NCBI RefSeq assembly: GCF_016863635.1
Contig: NZ_BOPG01000025.1
Coordinates: 92,756 to 156,755, forward strand
Reading direction: 5' to 3'
DNA length: 64,000 nt
Origin: Virgisporangium aurantiacum
Lineage (GTDB): Bacteria > Actinomycetota > Actinomycetes > Mycobacteriales > Micromonosporaceae
The notes beneath the pieces were generated by a model. It was not told the origin of the DNA and ran no database searches. It worked only from the letters and a program-made list of their open reading frames with translations. Numbering within the stretch: the first letter of the stretch is position 1; every line of letters begins with the position of its first letter. Position numbers and translations under genes: made by a program. This document shows positions 49,436 to 57,895 of the stretch, in pieces.

Positions 49436-50870
49436 CGGACCCGGGCGCCGGCGGTACCGCGGGGGCTCTGCGCCCGTCTCCGATTCTTTTGACGATGACG
49501 GCACCGGCGATCGCGGTGACCAGCGCGACCACGGCGAGGAACCCGCGGTCGGGCAGCGTGTCGGCGTGGGCGACGATGCCGAAGGCGGTGTGGCCGACCA
49601 GGGCGCCGAAGCAGGCGGCGAGCGGGTGCCGGAGTGTCCACTGTGGACCGGCGGACCAGCGGCGCAGGGCGACGAACACGGCCACGGCGACCAGGGCGGC
49701 GCCGGTCATCGGCAGCAGTGCCCAGGCGCCGTGGGTGAACAGCGGCTGCCGGGCCCCGGCGAACGGCCACACGAGGCCGAGGAACGCGAACGTCGCGGCG
49801 GTCGCGAGGGCCGCGAGCGCCGCGACCGGCGGCGGACCGGCGGGCCGGACGGACGGACGGACCCGCACCCGCAGCCCGACCACCACGAGCGCCGCCACCA
49901 CGGCAACGGTGAGCAGCACGGCGGACAGCGACATGGTGTAGCCCGGATCCTCCGACGGCGGCACGCTGATGCGCAGGAGGGCGGCGCCGAGCAGGGCGAC
50001 GACGCCGGTGCCGATCACGCCGCCCCGCCGCAGGTACGGAGCGGCGCCGAACCGCGCCTCGACCAGCACGATCGGGATCGTGACGCTGAAGACCGCGTGG
50101 TAGGCCAGGTTCGCCTCGGCGTACGCGGTGTTGAGGCCGAACAGCCGGGGTGCCCAGTCGGCCGCGCCGTAGAGGTGGCGGCTGGTGAGGCTCTGCAGCG
50201 CGAGGCCCTCCTCCACCAGGCCGTAGGCGAGGCCCATGACGAGCAGGTTGACCACCCCGCCGCCGGTGCGCCGGACCACCTCGCGGATGAACAGCACACC
50301 GGCCCCGTAGATGGGCACGTAGAGCGGGATCACCCAGATCTCGCGCAGCGACGTCGAACCGACGCTCACCTCGGCCACCAGTGGTGCCAGCACCGCGAGC
50401 AGCGCGGCGGCCCGCAGGTTGCGCGGCCGGGGATCCGCCACCTTCGGGAACGCCGCCCGGACCACCGGCCGGTTGACCGCGACGATCAGCGCCGCCAGCA
50501 CCGCGAGCTGGGCCACCTGGACGCCGCGCAGCCAGAGCGGGTACGCCGCCGACGCCACCAGCCACGCGATCGCGACGAAGCCGACCACCGACACGATCCG
50601 CACCCGCCGGTACGCCCGGGGCCGGCCCGCGAGCAACTGCCGCGCCACCCACACGTACAGCACCGCCACCACGAGGACCGGGATCGGCCGGGTCCACAGC
50701 GTGCGGGACAGCTCGTCCGGGTCGGCGCCGGGTTGCCGGGCGAGTTGATACGCGAGGACGTCGTGGCGGAAGAGCAACGTGAGCACGGCGAAGACGACGC
50801 CGAGCGCGAGGCTGGCGACGAGCAGGGCCACGACGGTCCGGATCGCCCGGTGCTGGTGCGTTGGCAGCAT
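49386..50870 (-). CDS. polytopic membrane protein of unknown function
   Basis: A 494-residue protein with about twelve TM helices, including VVALLVASLALGVVFAVLTL, VPIYGAGVLFIREVV, LVMGLAYGLVEEGLALQSL and FLAVVALVTAIAGAVIVKRI. Conserved-looking polar residues in the membrane (YGLVEEGLALQS) recall CPBP-family intramembrane proteases (EExxxR), but the match is weak. Its tail overlaps the convergent cassette gene by 50 bases. ATG 50870 is preferred over 50903. Confidence 0.72.
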   Translation of the reverse strand: MLPTHQHRAIRTVVALLVASLALGVVFAVLTLLFRHDVLAYQLARQPGADPDELSRTLWTRPIPVLVVAVLYVWVARQLLAGRPRAYRRVRIVSVVGFVAIAWLVASAAYPLWLRGVQVAQLAVLAALIVAVNRPVVRAAFPKVADPRPRNLRAAALLAVLAPLVAEVSVGSTSLREIWVIPLYVPIYGAGVLFIREVVRRTGGGVVNLLVMGLAYGLVEEGLALQSLTSRHLYGAADWAPRLFGLNTAYAEANLAYHAVFSVTIPIVLVEARFGAAPYLRRGGVIGTGVVALLGAALLRISVPPSEDPGYTMSLSAVLLTVAVVAALVVVGLRVRVRPSVRPAGPPPVAALAALATAATFAFLGLVWPFAGARQPLFTHGAWALLPMTGAALVAVAVFVALRRWSAGPQWTLRHPLAACFGALVGHTAFGIVAHADTLPDRGFLAVVALVTAIAGAVIVKRIGDGRRAPAVPPAPGSVTTVSTGSGPAHPPAG

Positions 50871-50936
50871 GGGCCGACGGTAGAACCGGGGCGGATCGGG
50901 CACCTCCGGCCCGCGACCGGTGTTGCGGCTCCGACG

Positions 50937-51602
50937 TCAGGATGAGGGACGGGGGCGCACCAGTCCGAGGTCGTAGGCGAGGACGACGGCCTGCACCCGG
51001 TCGCGGACGCCGAGCTTGCGGAGGATCGCCGACACGTGGGTCTTCACGGTCGCCTCGGTGACCACCAGTTGGGTGGCGATCTCGGCGTTGGCGGCACCCC
51101 GCGCAAGCAGCGCGAGCACCTCCCGTTCCCGGTCGGTCAGCTGGGCGAGGCTACCCGCCGGGGCCGACGGCGCACGGTCGAGGGCGAGGTACCGGTCGAG
51201 CAGGCGACGGGTGACCGCCGGCGCGAGCAGGGCGTCGCCGCGGGCCACCACGCGGATCGCCTCGACCAGGTCGGCCGGCCGCACGTCCTTGAGCAGGAAG
51301 CCGCTGGCCCCGGCCCGGAGCGCGGCGTACATCGGCTCCTCCAGGTCGTAGGTGGTCAGGATGATGATCCGGGGACCGTCGGGGGTGGCGGTGAGCCGGG
51401 CCGTTGCGGCCACGCCGTCGAGGCCGGGCATGCGGACGTCCATGAGCACCACGTCGGGACGGGTCTGCGCGGCCAGCCGGATCGCCTGCTCGCCGTCGCC
51501 GGCCTCGCCGACGACCGCCAGGTCCTCGCGCGCCTCGATGATCATCCGGAAGCCGGCCCGGACGAGCGCCTGGTCGTCGGCGATCAGCACCTTGATGGTC
51601 AT
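50937..51602 (-). CDS. NarL/LuxR-family response regulator
   Basis: A 221-residue regulator: receiver (VLIADDQALVRAGFRMII; phospho-Asp in VVLMDVRMPG; FLLKDV with the Lys) and a C-terminal LuxR HTH (LTDREREVLALLARGAANAE, VTEATVKTHVSAILRKLGV). It overlaps the kinase gene by four bases and is its partner. Confidence 0.92.
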   Translation of the reverse strand: MTIKVLIADDQALVRAGFRMIIEAREDLAVVGEAGDGEQAIRLAAQTRPDVVLMDVRMPGLDGVAATARLTATPDGPRIIILTTYDLEEPMYAALRAGASGFLLKDVRPADLVEAIRVVARGDALLAPAVTRRLLDRYLALDRAPSAPAGSLAQLTDREREVLALLARGAANAEIATQLVVTEATVKTHVSAILRKLGVRDRVQAVVLAYDLGLVRPRPSS

Positions 51603-52732
51603 GCGGGCTCCCGCAACGGAAGCTTTCCGGTGACCTCGAAGCCGCCGCCCGCGTGCGGACCCGCCAGCAGCTGCCCGCCGACGAGGTCGGCCCGCTCGCG
51701 CATCCCGACGATGCCCTGGCCGCCGGTTCCGGTGGGCGGGCCGCCGCCGCGGCCGATGCCGCGTCCGGCTCCGCGTCCATCGCCGCGTCCGTCGTCGCGG
51801 ACGCGCAGGAAGACCTCGGAACCGGTGACCCGGATCAGCACCTCGGCCCGGGACGCGTTGGCGTGCCGCAGCGTGTTCGTCAGCGCCTCCTGGACGATGC
51901 GGTACGCACCCAGCTGCACCACCGGCGGGACGTCGTCGGCGCTGCCCTCGCGGGTGAGCGTCACCGGCAGGCCCGCCTCGCTCACGGTCTCGACCAGCCG
52001 GCCGACGTCGTCGAGGGTCGGCTGCGGGGCCGTGTCGTCGCCGCCGTCGGCGCGGACCGTGCGCAGGAACCAGCGCAGCTCCGTGAGGGCCTGCCGCCCC
52101 GCCTGCTCGGTGCGCCGCAACGCCTGGCGGGCCAGCCGGGGGTCCACGTCGAAGACGTCGTCGGCCGCCGCCGCCTGTACCACCATGACCGACACCGTAT
52201 GCGACAGCACGTCGTGAAGCTCGCGGGCGATCCTGGCCCGCTCCTCGAGCACCGCCTGCCGCCGCTCCGCGAACCGGCGCGCCCCGCTGGCCCGGCCCAG
52301 CGAACCCCAGCTCCAGGCCAGGACGACCGCGGCCGCCCACAACGCGGCCAGACCCCAGCTTCCCCGCGCCGCGGCCGGACCGCAGGCCGCCACCACGGCG
52401 GCCGCCAACCCCCACACCGTCTCGGCGGCGGGCAGCAGCCACGCGAACGTGCACAGCATCACGAACAACAGGCCCGGGCCGAACACGGGGAACAGCACCT
52501 GCAGGCCGGTGCTGGCGACCAGCACGACCGCCAGGCACACGCGCGGCCGGGCCGCGAACCACCACAGCGCCGCGACCTGTGCCAGCACCAGCGGGAGCGC
52601 GACCAGCCGGCCGGCGACCAGCGGCAGGAGCACGGGCTCGGCGGCCAGCAGCGGCACGGTGACCACGATCGCGGCCGTGACCAGCAGCGTGCGCCACCGC
52701 CGCGGCAACGTCGGCGTGTACCCCTCCCCCAC
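51599..52732 (-). CDS. NarL-type membrane sensor histidine kinase
   Basis: A 377-residue kinase with an N-terminal membrane domain of five or six helices (about 15-140), a HisKA_3 dimerisation domain (ERARIARELHDVLSHTVSVM, phospho-His about 176) and an HATPase_c (IVQEALTNTLRHANAS; VRDDGRG; GIVGMRERADLVGG). Between G1 and G2 there is an unusual Gly/Arg repeat of about 20 residues. It pairs with the response regulator downstream. Signal unknown; the small extracellular loops suggest it senses a membrane event. Confidence 0.88.
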   Translation of the reverse strand: MGEGYTPTLPRRWRTLLVTAAIVVTVPLLAAEPVLLPLVAGRLVALPLVLAQVAALWWFAARPRVCLAVVLVASTGLQVLFPVFGPGLLFVMLCTFAWLLPAAETVWGLAAAVVAACGPAAARGSWGLAALWAAAVVLAWSWGSLGRASGARRFAERRQAVLEERARIARELHDVLSHTVSVMVVQAAAADDVFDVDPRLARQALRRTEQAGRQALTELRWFLRTVRADGGDDTAPQPTLDDVGRLVETVSEAGLPVTLTREGSADDVPPVVQLGAYRIVQEALTNTLRHANASRAEVLIRVTGSEVFLRVRDDGRGDGRGAGRGIGRGGGPPTGTGGQGIVGMRERADLVGGQLLAGPHAGGGFEVTGKLPLREPA

Positions 52733-52883
52733 GGCGCCGACCCTACCCGCCGGTGGCCGGGATGTGGATCAAATGCGCGCGCCGCGAATCGGTATTCCGA
52801 CCCGGGAATGAGCTTTTCGCCTTCTTCCCCACCACCGCAGGTCGGTGGTATTTCAAAGAAAGGACCGGCGAGCGGAGACAATC

Positions 52884-53969
52884 ATGGATCCGAAAATGAT
52901 CGAAAAACTCCTCGATTCCGATGTCGTATTCGATTGGATTCCCGAGGATGTGCAGGCGACCATCGACGCCCGCGACACGTGGCTGGCCGACCTGCCGCCG
53001 GATCAGGCCGGGCTCGCGTTCCTCGTCTCCGACCTGCAGCGATGGACGCCGGGAACCGTTGTCACGGTCGCTTTTCTCGGTGGGTCGAGCACCCTTCACC
53101 GGGAGATCGCCGACGCGACGAAAGAGATCACCGACATCGCCAATCTCACTCTCGATTTCGGCCCGAACGCGGCCGCCGGGCAATTCCGCACATGGACGAC
53201 CGACGACGCCGTATACAGCGCGGACATTCGGGTCAGTTTCGACCGTGCCGGCAATTTCTCACTTGTCGGCACCGACAGCATCAGCGAAAGCATCGGATTA
53301 CCCACCCAGGCCGTCGGCGGGCGCCCGCATCAACGCACCCTCAACCTCGGCGGCTTCGACGTGCGGAAGCCGGTGCGGTGGCAGGGCACCACGCGGCACG
53401 AGTTCCTGCACGCGGTCGGCTTCCAGCATTCGCACCAGAACATGCGCGGTCCGTGCGAGGCGGAGTTCCGGTGGGAGGACGACGACGGCTACGTCCCCAC
53501 CAGGGACGCCGACGGCCGGTTCATTCCCGACGCCGACGGCCGCCGGCCCGGGGTGTACACCTACGCGTCCGGATTCCCGAACAACTGGGACCGGGCCAAG
53601 GTCGACCACAACCTGCGCACGCGGGAGCTCCCCGGGCTGGTGGCGGGACCGTTCGACCGCGCGTCGGTGATGCTGTACCGGTTCGAGGCGCTGTTCTACA
53701 AGTCGCAGCCGAGCCCGTGCGCGCCCACCGGCAACGGGATCAACCTGTCGGCCGGCGACGCCCGCGCGCTGCGTCTGCTCTACCCGACGATCGGCGCCGA
53801 CCTGGCGACCGTCGCCGCCCGCAGCACGGCGCTGCTGAACACGATCGGGGCGGAGGCGAGGACCGACATCGGCCTCGAGGACGCCTCGCCGAACCGGTCG
53901 TTCGCGGTGGACGCGGCCCGGGTCCTCCGCCAGCGGATCGCCGACCTGGGCCGGTCGTCGACCGTGTAG
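52884..53969 (+). CDS. metzincin-type zinc metalloprotease without signal peptide
   Basis: A 361-residue protein with the zinc signature HEFLHAVGFQH at residues 172-182 (HExxHxxGxxH) and a Met-turn SVMLYRFE near 262, the astacin/matrixin pattern. No signal peptide or TM helix is visible: the N-terminus is MDPKMIEKLLDSDVVFDW. The first 450 bases are clearly less GC-rich and use AT-ending codons unlike the neighbours, while the second half is normal. This may mean a recent chimeric origin. The start ATG is preceded by GCGGAG. It is followed by a strong hairpin. Confidence 0.82.
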   Translation: MDPKMIEKLLDSDVVFDWIPEDVQATIDARDTWLADLPPDQAGLAFLVSDLQRWTPGTVVTVAFLGGSSTLHREIADATKEITDIANLTLDFGPNAAAGQFRTWTTDDAVYSADIRVSFDRAGNFSLVGTDSISESIGLPTQAVGGRPHQRTLNLGGFDVRKPVRWQGTTRHEFLHAVGFQHSHQNMRGPCEAEFRWEDDDGYVPTRDADGRFIPDADGRRPGVYTYASGFPNNWDRAKVDHNLRTRELPGLVAGPFDRASVMLYRFEALFYKSQPSPCAPTGNGINLSAGDARALRLLYPTIGADLATVAARSTALLNTIGAEARTDIGLEDASPNRSFAVDAARVLRQRIADLGRSSTV

Positions 53970-53981
53970 ATCAAGCAGAGC

Positions 53982-54011
53982 GCGGTGACGGCGGCCGTCC
54001 GCCGTCACCGC
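53982..54011. terminator. bidirectional hairpin terminator
   Basis: GCGGTGACGGCGG (53982-53994) and its perfect complement (53999-54011) enclose a CCGT loop between the convergent metalloprotease and sialidase-like genes. Confidence 0.78.
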
Positions 54012-54018
54012 ACTACCG

Positions 54019-56535
54019 CTACTCGAACGAGATGTCGTCGAACACCGCCTCGTCGCCCATCTCGTCGGTGCTGCCGCTGGACATCACGTAGCCGGTGATC
54101 GAGTCGAGGGCGACCGGCTCGCTCTTCGGCAGCGTGCCGATGAGCGTCTCCACACCCGCGGCGTCGACCAGGTAGAGCGTCGCGGTGCCGGTCGTCGCGA
54201 CGACCTTGAACGTGCGCCACGCCTTCAGCGGGACCGTCGCGCCGCCGAGGGCGACCCAGCCGCCCGCCTTGGTGTAGGCGATCCACCCGCCGCCGTTCTG
54301 GCTGATCCCGAGGTGGTAGGCGGCGATGGTGGCCTTGTCCGACGACCGGACGCCGCGGATGTCGAACAGGATGCCGTGGGCGTTGCTGACCTGGTAGACG
54401 TCGGCGCGCAGGGTGCGGGACGCGGCCGGCGCGAGGCTGACGCCGGGTCCCGGGTAGACGAACTTGGCGATCGTGTTGTCGCCGTTGCAGTACGACAGGT
54501 CGGTGCTGTCCTTGAGGCGCAACGCGTACCGGCTGTCGTGGTTCGGGTCGCCGTTGCCGGCCGGCTGGGTCACCCGCACGCAGGCGATCTCGGCGAGGCC
54601 GTGCGGGACCGACGGCTCGTTCTCGAACGAGTTCACCGTGGAGAACAGCTCGAGCTCGTTGATCATGCTGCAGGTCGCCGGCCCGCCGACGGCCGTGCAG
54701 CTCGCCGCGTCGGTGGTGACCCGCACGTGGCGGGCGTCGACCGCGAGCGTGTAGTAGCGCAGGGCGCGGTCGCCGGGCGAGTCGATCCGGCCGGCCGCGC
54801 CCGCCGGGACACCGGCCGGGTAGCCGAGGGTGGCCGGGGTCCAGGTGACGCCGTCCACCGAGGTCGAGACCTGGGCGCCGGCCCGGGCACCGGGGAGCAG
54901 GGCCAGCCCGAGCTTGGTCAGGCGGTAGGTGCGGTCGAGTTCGAGTTGGTAGGTGCCGGTGCCGTCGGCGCGGCCGGACAGGGCGCCGGACCAGAACGCG
55001 GTGCTGCCGTCGACGGCACCTTCAGCTCCCGACCAGTAGTTCGTGCGGGTGGCGTCGGCCGGCGACGGCTGGGCGCCGTACGGGGTCGGCGGGGTGACCG
55101 CGGCGGCCGGCGGAACACCGGTGAGGTCGGTGGTCAGTCGCACGGTTCCCTTGCGTAGCTTGGTCGCGAGGTCGATCCGGCCGAGGTCCGGGATGAGCGT
55201 GGAAATGTTGCGGTGCAGCAGCCGGTACAGCTTGTCGTGGTCGTAGCCGGTGCCGCTGACGCAGCCGTTCTTGCCGCCACCGTTCGGGGCGGCGCAGTTG
55301 TCGACGTACTGCAGCACCTGGTTCGACGCGATCGGCACCAGCGAGGTGTAGCCGGAGGACCCGTAGTTCCAGTACTCGTCGGGGCGGTTGCGGTAGGTCG
55401 TCTGCTCCCGCGTCCAGCTGGTGCCGGACGCGTCGGTGGAGATCGCCATCCAGTTGTCGGGGCGGCCGCTGCTGAGCACGAGCAGGCCGTTGGGCATCAG
55501 GGCCAACTGCGGCGAGACGCCGTACACGGCGCAGCCGGGCTGGTCGGCGAACGACACGTTGGCGATGCCCGACCAGGTGTCGCCGGACGTCGTGGAGACC
55601 TTGTAGCTGAGCTGCGCCTCGGGCACGTTCCCGCGCGTCACCATCAGCAGCGCGCCGTCCTGGCGCTCGACCACGGCCGACTCACCGAACGACAGCGTCG
55701 GGTTCGAGGTGACCGGGTGCATGGTGAACCGCCACGTCGAGGCCGTGTCGACCGCTCCGCCGGAGAACGTCGGGCGCACGGTGAACACCGACTCGAAGCC
55801 GACGACGCCGCCGGTCGTGTTGGCCATCGTGAAGTAGATCGGCATGACGACGGTGCCGTTCGTCATCTGGATCGGCCGGCCCGACGCCCGCACCCCGCGG
55901 ATCGCGGAGGTCCTGCGCTGCGGCAGGTTCGCGGGCAGCGCGTCGTCGGTGAACTTCGTCTCGGCGGTCAGCCGCTGCCAGGTGCGTCCCTTGTCGGCCG
56001 AGACGTTCAGGATGAGCGGGATCGTCACCTCGGTGCCGTTGAACGTCAGGGCACCGTTGACGATGAACGTCATCGCGAGCAGCCGGCCGTCGAGCAGCGT
56101 GCCCACCTCACCGAGCGAGGTCGCCGGCAGGTCCGCGGGGGCGGCCGCGTACGACCCGCCCGAGTTGGTCGACACCATCGCGGCGTTGCGCACGCCTCCC
56201 GGCGGACCCACCACGTCGGTGTTGGCGCTGTAGACCATCGTGATCTGCTTGTCCTGGCGGTCGACGCCGGTCGACGCGTCGCGCGTCACCACGTCGGCGC
56301 CGAAGGCGCGCGGCAGCCACGCGATGTTCGAGCCGGTCGCCGTGGTGACGGTGCTGATGCCGTTGGCCGCCAGCACCTGCCCGGCCGGCCAGGGCGCGCC
56401 GCCGGCGGCCGGAATCGTGGTCGGCGCCGTGCAGGCCGCCTGTACGACGGAACCGGACGCGGGCGTGTCCCGCACCACCAGTAATGGACTCAGACAGAGG
56501 AGAGCGGACACGACTGCCCGCAGACCACGGATCAT
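54019..56535 (-). CDS. secreted sialidase-like (BNR) protein with discoidin-like and jelly-roll domains
   Basis: An 838-residue secreted protein. After the signal peptide (GLRAVVSALLCLSPLLVV) a six-bladed propeller is indicated by Asp-box-like repeats (SADKGRTWQRL; TTSGDTWSGI) over about residues 60-430. Residues about 480-630 resemble an F5/8-type discoidin domain (VDGSTAFWSGALSGRADGTG; VSTSVDGVTWTPA), and 640-838 a concanavalin-like fold ending EAVFDDISFE. It probably binds and trims glycans; no catalytic residues are assigned. ATG 56535 is chosen for the signal peptide and GGGGTG upstream. Confidence 0.78.
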   Translation of the reverse strand: MIRGLRAVVSALLCLSPLLVVRDTPASGSVVQAACTAPTTIPAAGGAPWPAGQVLAANGISTVTTATGSNIAWLPRAFGADVVTRDASTGVDRQDKQITMVYSANTDVVGPPGGVRNAAMVSTNSGGSYAAAPADLPATSLGEVGTLLDGRLLAMTFIVNGALTFNGTEVTIPLILNVSADKGRTWQRLTAETKFTDDALPANLPQRRTSAIRGVRASGRPIQMTNGTVVMPIYFTMANTTGGVVGFESVFTVRPTFSGGAVDTASTWRFTMHPVTSNPTLSFGESAVVERQDGALLMVTRGNVPEAQLSYKVSTTSGDTWSGIANVSFADQPGCAVYGVSPQLALMPNGLLVLSSGRPDNWMAISTDASGTSWTREQTTYRNRPDEYWNYGSSGYTSLVPIASNQVLQYVDNCAAPNGGGKNGCVSGTGYDHDKLYRLLHRNISTLIPDLGRIDLATKLRKGTVRLTTDLTGVPPAAAVTPPTPYGAQPSPADATRTNYWSGAEGAVDGSTAFWSGALSGRADGTGTYQLELDRTYRLTKLGLALLPGARAGAQVSTSVDGVTWTPATLGYPAGVPAGAAGRIDSPGDRALRYYTLAVDARHVRVTTDAASCTAVGGPATCSMINELELFSTVNSFENEPSVPHGLAEIACVRVTQPAGNGDPNHDSRYALRLKDSTDLSYCNGDNTIAKFVYPGPGVSLAPAASRTLRADVYQVSNAHGILFDIRGVRSSDKATIAAYHLGISQNGGGWIAYTKAGGWVALGGATVPLKAWRTFKVVATTGTATLYLVDAAGVETLIGTLPKSEPVALDSITGYVMSSGSTDEMGDEAVFDDISFE

Positions 56536-56541
56536 GCGACA

Positions 56542-56556
56542 CCCCGTAATATCGAT
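56542..56556 (-). promoter_or_regulatory. leader motif shared with the beta-helix gene
   Basis: ATCGATATTACGGGG, read toward the gene, lies six bases before ATG 56535 and matches the element before GTG 43512 except for one inserted base. Confidence 0.4.
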
Positions 56557-56610
56557 AGATCGACATGGATTGACGCGGAGCATAACAGGGGTCGACCCGA
56601 TTCGACCGCA

Positions 56611-56653
56611 TTCAGTGGACGTTCAGTGGACGCTCAGTGCGCGCCGGTACGGT
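56611..56653 (+). promoter_or_regulatory. SARP-type promoter: three heptamer repeats and a -10
   Basis: TTCAGTG at 56611-56617 and 56622-56628 and CTCAGTG at 56633-56639 form direct repeats with exact 11-base periodicity. The last is followed, after eight bases, by the -10 hexamer TACGGT (56648-56653). This matches the known SARP/OmpR-type arrangement in actinomycetes. Confidence 0.62.
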
Positions 56654-56689
56654 CCCGCACACTCGATCGTCGACCGAACCGGAGGACCC

Positions 56690-57121
56690 GTGTTTCGCCG
56701 CATCAAGTCACTGCTGGCCGCGCTCGCCGCGACCCTCATCGCCGCGGTGTCGTTCACCGTGGCCACCGCCGCACCCGCGGCCGCGTTCGGCGCCGAGACG
56801 TTCGGCTGCCGGGTCTCACCGGGAACGATCCTCACCTGGCAACCGGTCTGCACCAACTCCCGCCCGGCGACCACCTACAACGCCGGCTTCGCCGTTTTGA
56901 ACACCTCCGGAACCTACGACTTCAGCTGGCGGATCGACGGCCCGTACCTGGGCATCTTCACCGGTTGCGACCGGACGTCGAGCGGCTGCGGGGTGCTCGT
57001 GGCGGGCGGCTCGACCGACAGCGTCGTCACGGTGACCGTGACCTACACCCAGAACGGCCAGAGCGCCACCAGATCGGCGACGGCGATCATCAACGGCTAC
57101 TGCGGCGGTCAACTCTGCTGA
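56690..57121 (+). CDS. small secreted protein of unknown function
   Basis: A 143-residue protein with a long signal peptide (FRRIKSLLAALAATLIAAVS to about APAAA). The mature domain (about 108 residues) has six cysteines in total (FGCRVS, PVCTNS, TGCDRTSSGCG, GYCGGQLC), suggesting disulfide bonds, and a Thr/Val-rich beta pattern (VVTVTVTYTQNGQSATRSAT). No family recognised. GGAGG lies four bases before the GTG. The promoter has SARP-like direct repeats, so it may be under developmental or antibiotic-type control. Confidence 0.72.
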   Translation: MFRRIKSLLAALAATLIAAVSFTVATAAPAAAFGAETFGCRVSPGTILTWQPVCTNSRPATTYNAGFAVLNTSGTYDFSWRIDGPYLGIFTGCDRTSSGCGVLVAGGSTDSVVTVTVTYTQNGQSATRSATAIINGYCGGQLC

Positions 57122-57189
57122 TCGTCCCCGACCGGTGCGACGGGAAAATGCGAGGCGTTCGATCGTCGCACCGGGTTACATTGCCGGAC

Positions 57190-57852
57190 GTGAGCAGGAT
57201 CGTTTCGGTCAACCTGGCGGTCCCTGAGCCCAACCCCGCCAAGGGCGTCGGCATCACCGGCATCAACAAGCGGCCGGTCGACCACCTGGTCACCGTCCGC
57301 GCGCCGGGGCCGAAGACCACCGGGCTGCACAGCGGCCTGGTCGGCGACGGGATCTTCGACATCGAACACCACGGCGGCGACGATCAGGCCGTGTACGCGT
57401 ACGCGCGCGAAGACTACGAATGGTGGCAGGGCCGGCTGAATCGCCCGCTGGCCAACGGTCTCTTCGGCGAGAACCTGACCACCGAGGGGGTCGACGTCAA
57501 CGGCGCGGTCATCGGCGAGCGCTGGCGCATCGGTCCACGACTGGTCCTCCAGCCGACGTTCGGTCGCATCCCGTGCGCCACGTTCCAGCACAAGATGGGC
57601 GAGCCCCGCTGGACGAAGACGTTCGCCCGGATGAACCGCCCCGGCGCCTACCTGCGCGTGCTGGAACCGGGCGAGATCCTGGCCGGCGATCCGGTCACCG
57701 TCGAAGACCGGCCGGCGCACGGGGTGACGATCGCACAGGCGTTCCGCGCGTACATGACCGCGCCGGAACTGCTGCCCGAACTGGTCGAGACCGACGGCCT
57801 CCCCGACGACCTGCGCGCGAACCTCGCGAAGCGGCTCCCCCAACGGCGGTAG
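57190..57852 (+). CDS. MOSC-domain (YiiM-like) protein
   Basis: A 220-residue protein: IEHHGGDDQAVYAYAREDYE, FGENLTTEGVDVNGAVIGER and RIPCATFQHKMG with the conserved MOSC cysteine that binds molybdenum cofactor sulfur. YiiM-type proteins reduce N-hydroxylated base analogues such as 6-hydroxylaminopurine. The C-terminal tail (TIAQAFRAYM, ELLPELVE) is also YiiM-like. TACATT lies seven bases before GTG 57190 and there is no SD. Confidence 0.84.
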   Translation: MSRIVSVNLAVPEPNPAKGVGITGINKRPVDHLVTVRAPGPKTTGLHSGLVGDGIFDIEHHGGDDQAVYAYAREDYEWWQGRLNRPLANGLFGENLTTEGVDVNGAVIGERWRIGPRLVLQPTFGRIPCATFQHKMGEPRWTKTFARMNRPGAYLRVLEPGEILAGDPVTVEDRPAHGVTIAQAFRAYMTAPELLPELVETDGLPDDLRANLAKRLPQRR

Positions 57853-57895
57853 CCGCATCGCGGCGCGAGCCGATCGGCGACGGTAGTGTGCCGGC

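Noticed and set aside
49386..50870. Assignment of the polytopic membrane protein as a CPBP protease
   Set aside because: Only a loose EExxxxQ-like segment is present; the other CPBP motifs could not be found with confidence.
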